A stretch of 64,000 nucleotides of DNA from Betaproteobacteria bacterium (GTDB lineage Bacteria > Bdellovibrionota_B > Oligoflexia > Silvanigrellales > Silvanigrellaceae): NCBI GenBank assembly GCA_016868315.1, contig VGHE01000011.1:31834-95833 (forward strand), read 5' to 3'. A program made the position numbers and the translations under genes. How positions within the stretch are numbered: position 1 is the first letter of the stretch; every line of letters begins with the position of its first letter. The notes under the pieces were generated by a model. That model was given only the letters and a program-made list of their open reading frames with translations, had not been told where the DNA came from and did no database searches. Of the stretch, positions 27,712 to 36,780 are shown piece by piece.

Positions 27712-28968
27712 ATGCCGACCCGCATTAATCTCCATCCCCCGACCTCAGAACACTTCACGCTTTGGCGACTTCCATGGCAGATGCTTATGGCGTCCGCACC
27801 ACTTGCCATACTCATATTGGCCTTGCTGCTGATTCCCAGATCCCCATCTGGCTCCACGCCGCTTGAGCAATTATCGAACACTGAATTTTTCCGAACCCTT
27901 CGTGCGCAGTGCCTCTCACTCGAATCATCCGTTTCGGTGCATGAACTTAAAGACAACTTCCTCACCAATGAACGCATCAACGACGCAGGACTGCGCCAGA
28001 TCTTTCAAAGCGCAGGACTCTCACATCTCTTGGCACTGTCGGGCAGCCAGACTGGCCCTGTCTCTGCGTTCATGTGTCTTTGTGCCGTCGGATTTCTTGT
28101 GGCATGCCTTTCTGTGTTTCGACCTTTCGCAGAACAAAAAATTCTAACCACCATTCGTCTCTGTGGGTTGCTTTTAGAGCTTATTGTTCTGGCTTGCATG
28201 GTTGGACTCTTCCAATCAACGGGTGCGCTCAACAAAGTCCTTTCCTCAAAAATCACCTCGCTTTTAATACAACCCCTCAAGGTCTCTCGCACAGCACCGG
28301 CGATTCGAGGATTTATTGTCGATTCGAGAATCACTCTCACGCTTCCGTGGCTCATTGCATTTGTCTTGGGTCAAAACCCTGTTCACGACCTATCATTTCT
28401 GCTCTCAACTCTGGGAGCACACACAGCTCAACTTGTTTCAATTTCTGTAGCAATCCTGCGCTCAAACAAAGACATTGTCCAAAGCGAAAAATCGCAATTC
28501 TTGCTCAGTGCCTGCATCAAGTTTGCTGGAACACTCTCACAGTGGATCATCATCACAGCACTCACAAGTACTCTCATGTGCCTCTTCTGCTTCCAACTCT
28601 GGCCCGTAGAGAATGTCTTCGACAAAATTCTTGCCAATTTGGTTGCAGGACCGCTGGTACTTTTTCTTATCACGCCAGCATCTCTGCTGGTTATTACGTG
28701 CATCGCATTGAACTTCGACCTAGGTCTGACAATGGCTAGTTCATGTCTTGAAGTGGGGCTGAGGATGCTCGTTGTTATCGGTGAATCATTTGCCCGCGAG
28801 AGCCCGACGGCAAACCGTCTTGCCACCCCGTTTCTACGCCCGGGAGTCTCGGTAGAGTGGTACATGCACCCCTACATCGGATTGCTTCTCCTTGTCGTTT
28901 TGCTGGCCGGATCCCTCTCATATATCCATAGGTTTCGCTCAATTAGACTCCGAGCAGGGGTCGCCTAA
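27712..28968 (+). CDS. ComEC/Rec2 competence-domain membrane protein (core only)
   Basis: 418 residues, all membrane: about ten hydrophobic segments. The segment FQSAGLSHLLALSGSQTGPV matches the ComEC signature (GLSHLLAISGLHVGL), and LGQNPVHDLSFLLSTLGA matches the later ComEC motif. Full ComEC is 700-800 residues with an N-terminal OB domain and a C-terminal metallo-beta-lactamase nuclease; here both are missing. The substituted Gln-Thr for His-Val in the signature removes a conserved His. It may still be part of a DNA-import channel, or be a divergent relative with another cargo. No strong ribosome site is visible before the ATG. Confidence 0.75.
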   Translation: MPTRINLHPPTSEHFTLWRLPWQMLMASAPLAILILALLLIPRSPSGSTPLEQLSNTEFFRTLRAQCLSLESSVSVHELKDNFLTNERINDAGLRQIFQSAGLSHLLALSGSQTGPVSAFMCLCAVGFLVACLSVFRPFAEQKILTTIRLCGLLLELIVLACMVGLFQSTGALNKVLSSKITSLLIQPLKVSRTAPAIRGFIVDSRITLTLPWLIAFVLGQNPVHDLSFLLSTLGAHTAQLVSISVAILRSNKDIVQSEKSQFLLSACIKFAGTLSQWIIITALTSTLMCLFCFQLWPVENVFDKILANLVAGPLVLFLITPASLLVITCIALNFDLGLTMASSCLEVGLRMLVVIGESFARESPTANRLATPFLRPGVSVEWYMHPYIGLLLLVVLLAGSLSYIHRFRSIRLRAGVA

Positions 28969-29049
28969 GCGCCTTCGACGCACTGCAATTCTGACTCACA
29001 ATCTTTCAATTTTTTTGATAAAATTCCGATATGACATAGGGAGGTGTTT

Positions 29050-29349
29050 ATGAAGGCGAAGGTTCTGAGATTGACGATGGTTTTCGCTTTGTTGTTCACT
29101 TCAGCGACGTCATGGAATGCATTTGCGGCTCCCAAGGGAGGTGGCAAAAGCCTTGAGAGTAGCAAAACGGTCAAATACAAGAAAAAGACCGAAGTAAACT
29201 TCGATGACGCAACGATTGAAGGTTCGGTGAGAACACCCTTTGGTGCGGGTTTGGGCTCTCGTGACCAAAACTTCAAAAACAACTTCATCAAAATCCGAAA
29301 GAACTTCCACGACCAGATGCTGATGAGCTCAGGTGGCAACGCACCATGA
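29050..29349 (+). CDS. Small secreted protein, resembles small myxobacterial gliding/trafficking-associated proteins
   Basis: 99 residues from the ATG at 29050, with GGGAGG 6 bases upstream; an in-frame GTG at 29044 overlaps that site. A clear signal peptide ends near WNAFA/APKG. The mature part of about 72 residues has the motifs NFDDATIEGSVRTPFGAGL and FIKIRKNFHDQML. Similar short FDD-x-x-IEG and IR-x-NF motifs occur in small exported proteins of deltaproteobacteria, as I recall, but I cannot name a characterised homologue. Convergent with ligA, 19 bases apart. Confidence 0.7.
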   Translation: MKAKVLRLTMVFALLFTSATSWNAFAAPKGGGKSLESSKTVKYKKKTEVNFDDATIEGSVRTPFGAGLGSRDQNFKNNFIKIRKNFHDQMLMSSGGNAP

Positions 29350-29368
29350 TTCGGCTGTAAAAAAAGGT

Positions 29369-31378
29369 TCATTCAGTCGGAGCCGAGCTCAGCATTGTGT
29401 TGAGCTCGGCTTCACTCATGACTGGGATACCAAGCTTCTTGGCCTGAACAAATTTCGACGAACCGGATTCCTCGTTGCAAACCAAGTAATGAGTTTTTGA
29501 TGAAACAGACGAAACGACCTTAGCACCCACGGTTTCGAGTTTTCTGACGTAAATTTCACGGGGCTGCGAGAGTGCTCCGGTGATGCAAATATTCTTCTCA
29601 AATAAAGGATGCCCTGCAAACGAGGCACGTTCTTGGAGGCTCGTATCCTCGACAACGCTAACATGTTTGAGCAGTTCATCGATCCAGGGCCGCCGCATCT
29701 GCAAAGACTCTAAAAAGTCTGCAGTGGACTTTTCGGCCCAACCTTTCTCCTGTGACAACTCGTCAGCGGTTGCCGCAAGCACTCGATCGAGAGTCGAAAA
29801 ACGTGCAGCCACCTCGCGGCACTTCACAATCCCACCACGCTTCAATCCCAGCGAGGCCAGAAAAGTTGCCAGTGGAATTTTTTTCTTGGCCTGTATCGCA
29901 GCAACAAGATTCACGGCAGACTTTAGAGCAAAACCCTCGAGCTGAATGACATCCTCTACGCGCAGGGTAAAAAGATCCGCGGGAGTCTTGAGCAACCCCG
30001 TCTCGCGCAGCTTGGTGGTCGTTTTTTCAGACAACCCGATGATTTCAAGCGTCTGCACAAAGTAAAGAAGGCTTTCCTGATCTTTTGGTGCGCAAGAAAT
30101 ACTCTGCGAGCAATACAAATCAGGACCCGAAGCGGTGAGTAGATATCCGCACGGACAGGTTTGCGGAAATTGAAATTCCTTCTCAGCCGGCTTTTCCAGG
30201 CCAATGATGGAGGGAATAACCTCGCCGCTGCGCGTGATACGCACAAGTGCACCCGGTGCATAGCCACCCGTACGAATGAATTCCGCATTGTGCAAAGTTG
30301 CATATGATATGACTGCACCCGAGAGTTGCACGGGTTTCACCTGTGCACGGAAGGTCATTTTACCACTGCGGCCGATGCTCGTTTCAATCTGCAAAATCTC
30401 AGTGATAGCGACTTCACTCTCTTGCTTGAAGGCGAGACTACCGCGCGGATGGTGGCTTGTCGCACCAAGTGCTTCAAAGAGCATCTCATCATTCAGGCGC
30501 AAAACGAGACCATCGATTTGGTGATCGCGATTTTGCTTGAATGCAGCGAGTGCGGTCTCTGCAAGCGCATCCATTTGATGTTGTCCGGAAATGAGTTGAG
30601 TTGTTCCCTCTGGCAAGCCTGTGTCGAATCCAAGCCGCTCCATCCACTTCAGTTTTTCGAAGTAGGTTTTGCCAAGCACTCGTGAAAATTCATCAGCATT
30701 CAGCAAAACATGTTCAGCTGTCACATCATTTTGTTTGCAGAAGGCAAGGACATCGTAGGCACGGAACCTCAACACATTCAAAACATCGATTGCTTCGTCC
30801 ACTTCTTTGCGACCGAAAGTTCCCGGAACTGCATTGCGGTAACTGTCGAAGCGTTCAGAGAAGCGTGGAAACTCACCTGTAGGAAAATACATCTCGCCGC
30901 GCACTTCAAAGCGCACCGATCCAATGAGCTCGAATTGAAGGTGCTTAGGTAAGCTCAAAACATGCATCACATGTCGCGTCACATCCTCACCCAGTTGGCC
31001 ATTTCCACGGGTACTGGCGCGAAACAAACGTCCAGAGAAATCATATTCAAGAGAGAGAGCCATGCCATCAACTTTGTCGCTCAGCACAAGATCTCGGCCT
31101 GCAGCAAAGGTTGCCAGGTCACTCGGCTCATAAGATTTTGCAAGAGAAAGCATCAGCGGGCGATGAAGAACCTTGGCGGCGCTATCTTTGAGTTTGTAGC
31201 CTACAAAACTGAGCGCAGGATGATTCGGATCCAACCTGCGCAGTTGATTTTCGAGTTCATCATAGGCTTCATCGCTGATCGCAGCTCGACCGAGATAATA
31301 TAACTCTTTGTATAACAGGATTTGTGAGGCGAGAGACTCAGTTTTAATTTCTTGGGGAACGGGTTGCTTCGGATTCAT
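29369..31378 (-). CDS. ligA: NAD-dependent DNA ligase
   Basis: 669 residues, the normal size. It seals nicks using NAD+ during replication and repair. The adenylation motif KVDG places the catalytic Lys at 102. The OB fold and a zinc-finger region follow (CPCGYLLTASGPDLYC...SISC), then helix-hairpin-helix repeats, and a C-terminal BRCT domain (NICITGALSQPREIYVRKLE). The first two zinc cysteines are spaced C-x-C rather than C-x2-C, so zinc geometry may differ. It is the last gene of the ftsK-TPR-rodZ-ligA run. Confidence 0.96.
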   Translation of the reverse strand: MNPKQPVPQEIKTESLASQILLYKELYYLGRAAISDEAYDELENQLRRLDPNHPALSFVGYKLKDSAAKVLHRPLMLSLAKSYEPSDLATFAAGRDLVLSDKVDGMALSLEYDFSGRLFRASTRGNGQLGEDVTRHVMHVLSLPKHLQFELIGSVRFEVRGEMYFPTGEFPRFSERFDSYRNAVPGTFGRKEVDEAIDVLNVLRFRAYDVLAFCKQNDVTAEHVLLNADEFSRVLGKTYFEKLKWMERLGFDTGLPEGTTQLISGQHQMDALAETALAAFKQNRDHQIDGLVLRLNDEMLFEALGATSHHPRGSLAFKQESEVAITEILQIETSIGRSGKMTFRAQVKPVQLSGAVISYATLHNAEFIRTGGYAPGALVRITRSGEVIPSIIGLEKPAEKEFQFPQTCPCGYLLTASGPDLYCSQSISCAPKDQESLLYFVQTLEIIGLSEKTTTKLRETGLLKTPADLFTLRVEDVIQLEGFALKSAVNLVAAIQAKKKIPLATFLASLGLKRGGIVKCREVAARFSTLDRVLAATADELSQEKGWAEKSTADFLESLQMRRPWIDELLKHVSVVEDTSLQERASFAGHPLFEKNICITGALSQPREIYVRKLETVGAKVVSSVSSKTHYLVCNEESGSSKFVQAKKLGIPVMSEAELNTMLSSAPTE

Positions 31379-31459
31379 TGCGCGGGTTCACTCCTGGTTG
31401 CCCACAGAGTGAACCGATTTGAGCCATACATCAACTGCCGCAGCGCTTGCTGAGCCTGT

Positions 31460-33517
31460 TCAGTTAGAAGAACCACTGAATTTTTCAGCATTCAGGACAA
31501 TTCGGCGCTTTCTGCCCGCAAGTCCCAGAGTGCCATGATCCCATCCTGCGTATTTGAGGCGTGCCTTGGAGCCGTCTTGCACAAAAATCTCAGCTCTTTT
31601 GTTGAATTTGATTTCAACCTTTCCAGCGTTGTGCGTGCCGGAATAAATTTTCTTGCCGTCTGCCGTGATCTGGATTTCGAGAGGTTCCGACAGAGTTAAA
31701 ACGGCGGCCGTCGATCCAATCATGGCTACAGCACTGGGAGAGGGCGTCTCTGCGGATGCTTCTTGCTCCTGTGCTGCTACAACCGCAGCTTCTTCGCCCT
31801 CAGCCTCTGTTGCGGCGGCAGGTGCAGCGGTCTTGTTTGCATCGGAGCCTGTGACCTGGGCTGGAGCCTGAGGCTGAGGCTGTGGTTGAACCTGTGGTTG
31901 AACCTGGGGCTGAGCCTGACCGGCTGCGGAAGCGGTAAGATCGCCTGCCTGAGTGTTCGCGGCAACCTGGCCCATCGGAGGCTGTTGCGCTTCCGGCACA
32001 GTGTTATTTTCCACCACACTTGCCGCAGAGTTCTCTTGAGGATCGGATGGGCTCGTGGCCTGAACGCTTTCACTGGAACGGGAATCGACGTTTGTTGAAT
32101 CGGTCGCAGGAGTGTCGGGGCGCATGAACACCTGTCCAACAAGCAGCGCAACAACCGAAGCAGCCACCAGTCCCATGGCCCATCGAGTTGTTTGACCCAA
32201 GCCTTTGCTGGATGCGACCTCGGTGGATGTTGCAGTAGGCTCTTGAGGCGCATGGCTTCTCAAGTATTCCTCTGCGGCTGATACACCCGGAGGCGTAGAG
32301 GGCGGTATGTCCATCGCCGAAACAGCGGATTGCTCGAGCACGGTGGTTTCAAGAACGGACGCAATCTCTGGCATCACGGAGCTTGAGGTCTGTGCGGGAG
32401 ACTCAGCTACCGTAATTGCAGACTCGTTCGCTTGCTCCACAACGTGTGTTGGCTCTTCGCCCTTGGCCTCAACCGCGGTGAAAGTCTCTGCAGAAACGGT
32501 GTTTGCAACAGTCTCTGCAACGGGAACCACGACGGTTGCTGCGACCGGAGCGGCGAGTTCCACGGAAGACTTGGCCTGAGTGAATACCTCAGGCAAAACA
32601 AGCGGAATCTCTTCATTCTGAGCGTTCGACTGCGCGTTGCGTGGAGCTTCTTTGTGGTCGTTTTTCCCTTTACCGTGTTTCTTATTCGCTTTCTTGTTGA
32701 GGTGCTCAGTGCTGTGGGTTGACTCAGTGCGCTGCACGACCGGTTCTGCTACAGGAACCTGAGCATCTACCCGCTGAACTGCTGGTTCAACCACCGGAAC
32801 GAGAGGCTCTACGTGCTGAACTGATGGCACTGCCAGCTGAACGGGCTGCTCCATGCGCTGAACCGCTGGTTCGACGACTCGACGAGGCTTAGGAGCCTCC
32901 TCGAAATTTTCTAAAGTGATTCCAAGAATACTCGCAACATCGGGTGTGATGACATCGAGTGGTTCCTCTTCTGGGGTTGACTCAATGTTCTTGTAGCCCA
33001 GCCCGCCAGCGCTCGTTCGTTTTGTCTCGGAAGTGGCTGGCAGATCGCTTGCCCGCGCAGGGCGCTGCGGCGAAACCAAAGTATTTGTGCGTGTCGGTAC
33101 TTCAGTAGCACGTACGGGAGAGGAACCCATCGCCGACACGGTGCGCACCTGAGGCATTTCACGCTCAGCGACGTGATCGCGTTTTGGTGTGACCTGATAG
33201 GGTGCCTGTGCATCCTGCTCTGCAGGCATCACTGAAGGGTTCGCGGCCTGATCCAATTCCGGAACAGAAACCGAGAGCTCACGCGCATAAATACGCACGA
33301 GTCCGCGGCCGTTGAGGCCTGGGGGCAACTCATTCCATTGCCCATCTTCAATAGCAACGAGATAATGCTCTCGCACTTTTATCTTGGCAGACAAAGCCGA
33401 AGTACTTCGACCAATCGATTCACGTGCACGGCGAAGACGATTTCCAACGAGTTGGGCGATGTCTGCCGATACTCCAAGAGCAGTCCGATTGCCTGAGGTT
33501 TCCATCTCCATTCCCAT
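31460..33517 (-). CDS. rodZ: RodZ-like cytoskeletal/transmembrane HTH protein
   Basis: About 685 residues. The N-terminal cytoplasmic HTH (residues about 20-95: LRRARESIGRSTSALSAKIK, then HYLVAIEDGQWNELPPGLNG) is the RodZ MreB-binding domain. A very long Val/Pro/Glu/Gln-rich disordered linker of about 330 residues contains short repeats. One membrane helix (TTRWAMGLVAASVVALLVG) follows, then a second Pro/Gln/Ala-rich linker and the C-terminal periplasmic DUF4115 domain (PLEIQITADGKKIYSGTHNA). RodZ links MreB to peptidoglycan elongation. It is nearly twice the usual 300-350 residues because of the linkers. Start uncertain: TTG 33538, GTG 33520 or ATG 33517. Confidence 0.9.
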   Translation of the reverse strand: MGMEMETSGNRTALGVSADIAQLVGNRLRRARESIGRSTSALSAKIKVREHYLVAIEDGQWNELPPGLNGRGLVRIYARELSVSVPELDQAANPSVMPAEQDAQAPYQVTPKRDHVAEREMPQVRTVSAMGSSPVRATEVPTRTNTLVSPQRPARASDLPATSETKRTSAGGLGYKNIESTPEEEPLDVITPDVASILGITLENFEEAPKPRRVVEPAVQRMEQPVQLAVPSVQHVEPLVPVVEPAVQRVDAQVPVAEPVVQRTESTHSTEHLNKKANKKHGKGKNDHKEAPRNAQSNAQNEEIPLVLPEVFTQAKSSVELAAPVAATVVVPVAETVANTVSAETFTAVEAKGEEPTHVVEQANESAITVAESPAQTSSSVMPEIASVLETTVLEQSAVSAMDIPPSTPPGVSAAEEYLRSHAPQEPTATSTEVASSKGLGQTTRWAMGLVAASVVALLVGQVFMRPDTPATDSTNVDSRSSESVQATSPSDPQENSAASVVENNTVPEAQQPPMGQVAANTQAGDLTASAAGQAQPQVQPQVQPQPQPQAPAQVTGSDANKTAAPAAATEAEGEEAAVVAAQEQEASAETPSPSAVAMIGSTAAVLTLSEPLEIQITADGKKIYSGTHNAGKVEIKFNKRAEIFVQDGSKARLKYAGWDHGTLGLAGRKRRIVLNAEKFSGSSN
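31861..31918 (-). repeat. Short Gln/Pro-Val coding repeat in rodZ
   Basis: Tandem 9-12 base units encode a QVQPQVQPQPQPQ-type stretch in the periplasmic linker. Near-identical units sit side by side, so this stretch is prone to length change by slippage. Confidence 0.7.
32728..32880 (-). repeat. Degenerate VEPAVQR-type coding repeat in rodZ
   Basis: Units of about 45 bases encode variants of VVEPAVQR and LAVPSVQHVEP four to five times in the cytoplasmic linker between the HTH domain and the membrane helix. The unit is imperfect, suggesting old duplication. Confidence 0.65.
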
Positions 33518-33539
33518 CACTTGGCGTTGACCTTTCAAT

Positions 33540-34289
33540 TCATCGAGCGAGTTGCTGCCTGAGTGCGAGCGCCCGCTGTTCTATAGCCTCACTAGGCTTT
33601 GACCTGAAAAGATTTTCGAGTTGAGCCAAAGCTTTGTTTTTCTCACCAAGACGCGCAGAGACCAAGGCCAGCTCGAGCAGGGGCTCAGAACAACCCGGAC
33701 AAAAATCCACGGCTCTCTGAAACGATGCCTGTGCTTCACGAAGACGTCCAGCGCTTGTATGACATTTTCCTAGGTTGAAATAAGGTGCCGAATAGGTCGG
33801 ATCGATCTCGAGTGCCGTGTCGAAGGAGGGTATCGCCTTCGAACAGTTTTTCTCTTGAAGGTAGCTCAACCCTATATTCAGATGCACTTTTTCCATGCTC
33901 AGATACTTTTTGCGCTTGACGATCTCTTCAAGCGCAGCGCGCGATTCCTTCAAACGTCCAAGAAGAATGAGGGTGTAGCCCACATTCAAGCGTGCATCAT
34001 CGTCGTCACCATCAACTTTTAAAGCCGTCTGGAAGCTTTTCAGTGCCACGTTCGGATTGTTAAGTCCCAGAAATGAGATTCCCAAAAGTGAGTGAACTTC
34101 CGAGGTCGCATCTTCCTGCCGTGAGCGTGGCAGAAGGAAATGGACGGCACGTTGATATTCGCCCTGACCTACCAGCTGTCGCGCCAACTCAAGGCTGGCT
34201 GTTTGATTGCGCGATTGTGGAGTGTCCTTCGGAGTGCTGGTGCACGCCGCCGACAAGAATGCCAATACAGCGAAGAAACCTGCTTTCAA
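33540..34289 (-). CDS. TPR-repeat lipoprotein
   Basis: 249 residues. A signal peptide ends in lipobox LSAAC. Four or five TPR units follow (SEVHSLLGISFLGLNNPNVA; ARLNVGYTLILLGRLKESRA; VHLNIGLSYLQEKNCSKAIP; APYFNLGKCHTSAGRLREAQ). The size and layout resemble PilF/PilW pilotins and NlpI, but no pilus gene is near. It sits between ftsK (19 bases) and rodZ (overlapping or within a few bases), so a role near the division/elongation machinery is inferred. Confidence 0.85.
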   Translation of the reverse strand: MKAGFFAVLAFLSAACTSTPKDTPQSRNQTASLELARQLVGQGEYQRAVHFLLPRSRQEDATSEVHSLLGISFLGLNNPNVALKSFQTALKVDGDDDDARLNVGYTLILLGRLKESRAALEEIVKRKKYLSMEKVHLNIGLSYLQEKNCSKAIPSFDTALEIDPTYSAPYFNLGKCHTSAGRLREAQASFQRAVDFCPGCSEPLLELALVSARLGEKNKALAQLENLFRSKPSEAIEQRALALRQQLAR

Positions 34290-34308
34290 GATCGTCTCCA
34301 GTCATCGA

Positions 34309-36747
34309 CTAGGAATGCATTCCACGTTCACCCGAGAGCACCTGGCGCGGCTTTCCGGCCACGTCACTCGGTCCCACAAGACCATCTTTGACCATTCTGT
34401 CCATCAAACGTGCAGCGCGGTTGTAGCCAATCCTGAAATTACGCTGCAGGCTAGACGTACTGACGGTTCCCGAGCTGACCGCAAAATCGACGGCGCGGTC
34501 GTAGAGATCATTTTCATCCAACTGGTTTCCATCAACACCCAACTCGTCAATTTTATCGCCTTTGGCTCCGTCATTTTTTTGGCTGATTTGCTGTGCGTTT
34601 CTTTGAACCGCAGCCATTGTTTCGTTGTCATAGCGGGTCGGATACAACTGCCGCAGACGCTCACTCAGCTGGTTGATCTCACGGTCACCGATATAGGCAC
34701 CATGCCCACGAACAATTCGATTGGTTCCCGGAGGCAGGAACAGCATGTCGCCCCGTCCGAGCAGTTTCTCAGCCCCCACACTCTCAATGATTGTGCGGCT
34801 GTCATGCTTGGAGGCCACTTGGAATGAAATGCGGCAAGGGAGATTGGCCTTAATGACACCTGTGATGACGTCCACGCTTGGCCGCTGGGTTGCAAGAATT
34901 AAATGGATGCCAGCAGCGCGAGCCTTCTGTGCCAGGCGTTGGATGGAGTCTTCGATGTCTTTAGGTGCAGTCATCATGAGATCACAAAGCTCATCGATCA
35001 CCACCACAATGTAGGGCAACGCTGCTGGAGTTTCGCCTTCGAGTTGCTCAACGGTCAGACGGTTAGCCTGCACCTCAGTATTGAAAGCGGCAATATTGCG
35101 CACGGCAGCCTTGCGCATGAGTTGATAACGACGTTCCATTTCATCAATAGCCCAGCGCAACGCACCTGCAGCTTTGGATGGATCGGTGACCACCGGCATG
35201 AGCAAATGACCGATACCGTCGTAATTGGAGAGTTCAAGCATCTTGGGGTCGACAAGAATAAAACGCACCTGCTCGGGTGTGCGCGCCATCATCAGGCTGA
35301 GGAGAGTCACATTTATCCCCACTGACTTTCCAGAGCCTGTCGCACCAGCAATCAAAAGGTGTGGCATCGTGCTCAAGTCAGCGACCAAAGCGGAGCCATC
35401 GACATTTTTTCCAAGAGCCATCGGCAACGGCGAAGCAAGCTCCCGCAAGGAGCTGTTCTCCATAACATCGCGCAACGCAACCGTCTCACGGATGGGGGCA
35501 GGAACCTCGATACCGATGGTGCTTTTGCCGGGCTGCGGAGCCATAAGCACACTTTGAGCCTTCAGTCCAAGCGCAAGATCATCTTGCAGCGAAAGAACTT
35601 TGGTTACCTTAATTCCCTCTGCCGGCTCAAACTCATGCACATTGACCACTGGACCCGGCTGACTCTTCACAACACGTCCTGTCACACCGAAAGTTCCCAG
35701 CTTGGTGGCGAGCAAATGAGCCTGGCTTTCGAGGCTCTTATGAACTGCCATGGGATCACCCTGTGCCGATTGCCCCGCGGGAAGCATTCCAAGCAGCTCG
35801 GAATATGTTTCTTTTGAGACCGCATCGGGAGCTGCGGCCAGACCCGTTGAACGCTGAGGCATGCGGGATGCTGCAGATGGTTGTGTTGGGGTGGGGGATG
35901 CGTGAGCGGCCTTTTCGCTGACCACTGCATTTTTCAGTGGCTGGCTCTGCACACTGCGCATCGCAATCGGCTCATGCGGTCCGCGCTTATCCTCAATCGG
36001 AGTTTCGCGAGCAAATCCAGGCGCAGTAAGCACAGATGCATCATCGTCATCGGCTGCAACCACAAATCGGTTCGGCTCGGAGCGCGCAGGCTCTTGGGCA
36101 ATTTCTTTCTTGCCTTTTTCTTCAACAGCGGCAGCGATCTCTCGCAGTCTGCTCCAAGGCATACGCCCCACCATCCACACAACAGACGTCACTGGATTCA
36201 CGCCCAAGCAGAGTGGAAGGCTCGCAAACAGACCAAGACCGAGAATAATGCGGACACCCGAGGCTCCAAAGGTCGTGGTCATCATCCCAACTACTGTTTG
36301 TCCGACCCAACCACCCACAGGGAATCCGACCTGCATCAAAGCAAACTCTTCTCGGAATGCGGCCAGAAAACCCAAAAGACACGCAACCAACTGTGGATAT
36401 CCAAGAAGACGCATTTTCCAGCGGGACCGGGGGCGTGGGCGCTGAAAAAGCTGCAATGCATGCACAAGCGCAACCGTGCTGAAAATGTAGGCTCCGACGC
36501 CAAGCAGTTGAATGAGCCACTCAGCGAGATTCGCACCAAATCCGCCCAATAGATTTTTAAACGTTGAGCCGCTGGGCATGAATGACGTCAAAACAAAATG
36601 GAACGACGATGCATCCTGTGGGTTGAAGGAAAACACCGACAGGCAAACAATCAGCGCAACAGAGAGTGCAACGAGAGAAAAATAATCACTCACGTACACC
36701 GAGTTCTTTTTTGAATCAGAATTCCAATCTAAACTGAAACGACCCAT
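34309..36747 (-). CDS. ftsK: DNA translocase FtsK
   Basis: 812 residues. FtsK pumps chromosome ends through the closing septum and activates Xer recombination at dif. Four N-terminal membrane helices (about 25-45, 75-100, 115-135, 155-195) are followed by a Pro/Ala/Ser linker shorter than in E. coli. The RecA-like motor has Walker A GATGSGKS and Walker B YIVVVIDELCDLMM. The winged-helix gamma domain sits at the C-terminus (AVSSGTVSTSSLQRNFRIGY, then NRAARLMDRMVKDGLV). The true XerC/XerD partners are not in this window; the XerC-like protein at 20871 lacks the active site. Confidence 0.97.
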   Translation of the reverse strand: MGRFSLDWNSDSKKNSVYVSDYFSLVALSVALIVCLSVFSFNPQDASSFHFVLTSFMPSGSTFKNLLGGFGANLAEWLIQLLGVGAYIFSTVALVHALQLFQRPRPRSRWKMRLLGYPQLVACLLGFLAAFREEFALMQVGFPVGGWVGQTVVGMMTTTFGASGVRIILGLGLFASLPLCLGVNPVTSVVWMVGRMPWSRLREIAAAVEEKGKKEIAQEPARSEPNRFVVAADDDDASVLTAPGFARETPIEDKRGPHEPIAMRSVQSQPLKNAVVSEKAAHASPTPTQPSAASRMPQRSTGLAAAPDAVSKETYSELLGMLPAGQSAQGDPMAVHKSLESQAHLLATKLGTFGVTGRVVKSQPGPVVNVHEFEPAEGIKVTKVLSLQDDLALGLKAQSVLMAPQPGKSTIGIEVPAPIRETVALRDVMENSSLRELASPLPMALGKNVDGSALVADLSTMPHLLIAGATGSGKSVGINVTLLSLMMARTPEQVRFILVDPKMLELSNYDGIGHLLMPVVTDPSKAAGALRWAIDEMERRYQLMRKAAVRNIAAFNTEVQANRLTVEQLEGETPAALPYIVVVIDELCDLMMTAPKDIEDSIQRLAQKARAAGIHLILATQRPSVDVITGVIKANLPCRISFQVASKHDSRTIIESVGAEKLLGRGDMLFLPPGTNRIVRGHGAYIGDREINQLSERLRQLYPTRYDNETMAAVQRNAQQISQKNDGAKGDKIDELGVDGNQLDENDLYDRAVDFAVSSGTVSTSSLQRNFRIGYNRAARLMDRMVKDGLVGPSDVAGKPRQVLSGERGMHS

Positions 36748-36780
36748 GGAACCCCTTAACCTCCACGCACAGAGGAAAAC

